From NCBI GenBank assembly GCA_964511185.1, contig CAZEDU010000119.1, positions 1 to 15,888 of the forward strand: 15,888 nucleotides of DNA, read 5' to 3'. This document shows, piece after piece, positions 14,958-15,888 of the stretch. The DNA is from CAZEDU01 sp964511185. GTDB lineage: Bacteria > Myxococcota > Myxococcia > Myxococcales > Myxococcaceae. Below the pieces are notes generated by a model, which saw nothing but the letters and a program-made list of their open reading frames with translations, was not told the DNA's origin and made no database searches. The translations under genes were made by a program, and so were the position numbers. How positions within the stretch are numbered: the stretch's first letter is position 1; each line of letters starts with the position of its first letter.

Positions 14958-15001
14958 GGAGATGGAGATTGGCAGGAAAGCCGGTTACTTCCGTGCTCGG
15001 G

Positions 15002-15022
15002 CTAGAACCGGTCTCAGAATTG
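15002..15022 (+). repeat. Left terminal inverted repeat of the IS5-like element
   Basis: Reads CTAGAACCGGTCTCA and then GAATTG. It pairs with the right end with mismatches at positions 7, 10 and 16. Confidence 0.75.
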
Positions 15023-15100
15023 GTCGAGGGAAGCACTTGAATCTCGATCACTTTTCTCGTGGCGATCGACAGCGCTGCGCGCTTGTGATCGAAGCTGGGT

Positions 15101-15876
15101 ATGGACCTGACGGATGCCCAGTGGACGTTGATTGCGCCGCTCATTCCTGAGCGGGAACTCAAGCGCGAAGACCGACCCGGTCGACCGCCGACGGATCCGC
15201 GTGCGCTGTGGAACGGTATCCTCTGGATTCTTCGCACTGGCGCCCAATGGGCCGAGATGCCGGCCGCCAAATACCCGCCTTACAAGACGTGTCACCGGTG
15301 GTTTCAGAACTGGGTCAAGGACGGCACCTTCAAGAAGGTGCTGCGCGCGCTTGCGCAGGACCTAAAAGAACGAGGCGGATTCGACCTCGAGGAAGGTTTC
15401 GTCGACGCGACTTTCGCCTCGGCGAAAAAAGGGGGCCCAGCGTCGGGAAAACCAAGCGCGGGAAAGGGACCAAGATCATGGCAGCTACAGACGGCCACGG
15501 TCTTCCTCTCGCCGTTAGCACGGCAAGCGCTTCGCCCCACGAGGTCAAGCTCATCGAAGCAACGCTCGACGAGAGCATCATCGACGAGCTTCCCGGTCGC
15601 CTCATCGGAGACCGGGCCTACGACAGCGACAAGCTCGATGAACGACTCTGGAACGAGCGAGGAATAGCTCTCATCGCTCCGCACAATCCGACCCGGAAGA
15701 CCAAGACGCAAGCCGGGCGCGAACTTCGCCGCTACAAACGGCGATGGCACGTCGAACGGCTCTTCGCCTGGCTTCAAAACTTTCGACGTCTCGTCACTCG
15801 CTACGAACGCAAGGCCGAGAACTTCGAAGGCTTTCTACACATCGCCTGCGCGCTTATCCTCTTGAGGCAATTTTGA
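15101..15876 (+). CDS. IS5-family DDE transposase, expressed by -1 frameshift
   Basis: The first frame (ATG 15101) encodes MDLTDAQWTLIAPLIPE, GRPPTDPRALWNGILWILRT and CHRWFQNWVKDGTFKKVL, the DUF4096 N-terminal domain of IS5/IS427-type transposases. It then gives GFVDATF with the first catalytic Asp (102). The rest of the enzyme is in the -1 frame: VGKTKRGKGTKIMAATDGHG, IGDRAYDSDKLDERL (second Asp), WHVERLFAWLQNFRRL (Glu) and FLHIACALILLRQF, ending with TGA at 15876. A switch at the A6G5 run (15425-15435) yields about 258 residues, the normal length, with all three DDE residues. Without the switch the first frame ends at 15667 after 188 residues. Two-frame transposases made by programmed frameshifting are known in the IS427 group; a plain inactivating deletion is the alternative. 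Confidence 0.8.
15425..15435 (+). promoter_or_regulatory. Probable -1 slippage site in the transposase gene
   Basis: The run AAAAAAGGGGG is read GCG AAA AAA GGG in the first frame and GGC GAA AAA AGG in the -1 frame. Lys-Lys codons on A6 followed by G are prone to slippage. The phase is not the canonical A-AAA-AAG heptamer, and I see no clear stimulatory hairpin or nearby internal ribosome site. Confidence 0.45.
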
Positions 15877-15888
15877 GATCGCTTCTAG
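15868..15888 (-). repeat. Right terminal inverted repeat of the IS5-like element
   Basis: The complementary strand reads CTAGAAGCGATCTCA and then AAATTG, matching the left end at 18 of 21 positions. It begins inside the last codons of the transposase region and ends on the last base of the window. Confidence 0.75.

Larger units (their letters stand above)
15002..15888 (+). mobile_element. IS5-family insertion sequence (887 bp)
   Basis: A DDE transposase with -1 frameshift lies between imperfect terminal inverted repeats of 21 bases (15002-15022 and 15868-15888, 18 of 21 matching). Both ends start with CTAG. CTAG fits the 4-base YTAR target duplicated by IS5 itself, so the element proper may be 15006-15884 with a CTAG target duplication; because CTAG is palindromic the two readings cannot be told apart. 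The right end falls on the last base of the window, which is what a contig broken at a multicopy IS would show. Confidence 0.75.

Overview
The window looks like a stretch of a high-GC Myxococcota (Myxococcales-type) chromosome. The strongest clue is the protein at 12288-13763 (minus), which ends in a Cys-Gly-Cys motif, a hydrophobic helix and a basic tail. That arrangement is the MYXO-CTERM sorting signal typical of myxobacteria. Strong GC bias at third codon positions, GTG/TTG starts and many small lipoproteins agree. A 27-base N run at 2417-2443 marks a scaffolding gap. Both ends of the window lie in mobile DNA: a REP-associated transposase cut by the left edge, and an IS5-like element whose right inverted repeat ends on the last base.

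Layout. 1-664 (minus) encodes most of a Y1 REP-associated transposase, with a cluster of four 13-base direct repeats about 115 bp upstream of its start (779-833). 858-6335 is a three-gene minus-strand polysaccharide block. In transcription order it holds an 883-residue flippase fused to a GT4 glycosyltransferase, an O-antigen ligase/polymerase (4-base ATGA overlap, 3' end lost in the gap) and a parallel beta-helix lipoprotein. 6336-7655 is decayed minus-strand DNA: a broken small lipoprotein gene, a PLL-lectin-like repeat remnant and a frameshifted membrane-anchored repeat protein. 7976-8530 (plus) is an intact RibD/DHFR-like reductase, followed by a scrap of a LuxR-type helix-turn-helix. 8658-9624 (minus) holds a secreted lipoprotein and an upstream gene that appears broken by two single-base errors. 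9634-9706 (minus) is a tRNA-Ile2 with anticodon CAU. 9766-10551 (minus) is a SAM-dependent methyltransferase related to trans-aconitate methyltransferase.

10740-10789 is a nested inverted repeat with 13 bp and 6 bp arms. 10966-11607 (plus) is an HExxH metallopeptidase-like protein. It converges on the remains of an alkyltransferase-like (MGMT family) gene with an internal deletion, and beyond that lies the C-terminus of an IS91-family transposase. After the MYXO-CTERM protein, 13764-14216 holds only fragments: the end of a primary sigma factor and a piece of an alpha/beta hydrolase. 14217-14957 (minus) is an intact alpha/beta hydrolase. 15002-15888 is a complete-looking IS5-family element, inserted 44 bp before the hydrolase start codon. 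Its transposase needs a -1 frameshift at an A6G5 run.

How it fits together: the clearest functional unit is the polysaccharide block, in which lipid-linked glycan could be extended (GT4), flipped (Wzx-like) and polymerised or ligated (Wzy/WaaL-like), with a beta-helix lipoprotein that may bind or process the product. The other intact genes look unrelated and are separated by gene debris. This is either a decaying accessory region or a draft assembly with sequence errors. I see no clear evidence of a new defence or other named system. The most unusual items are the flippase-GT fusion, the nested palindrome, the orphan metallopeptidase and the frameshifted IS.
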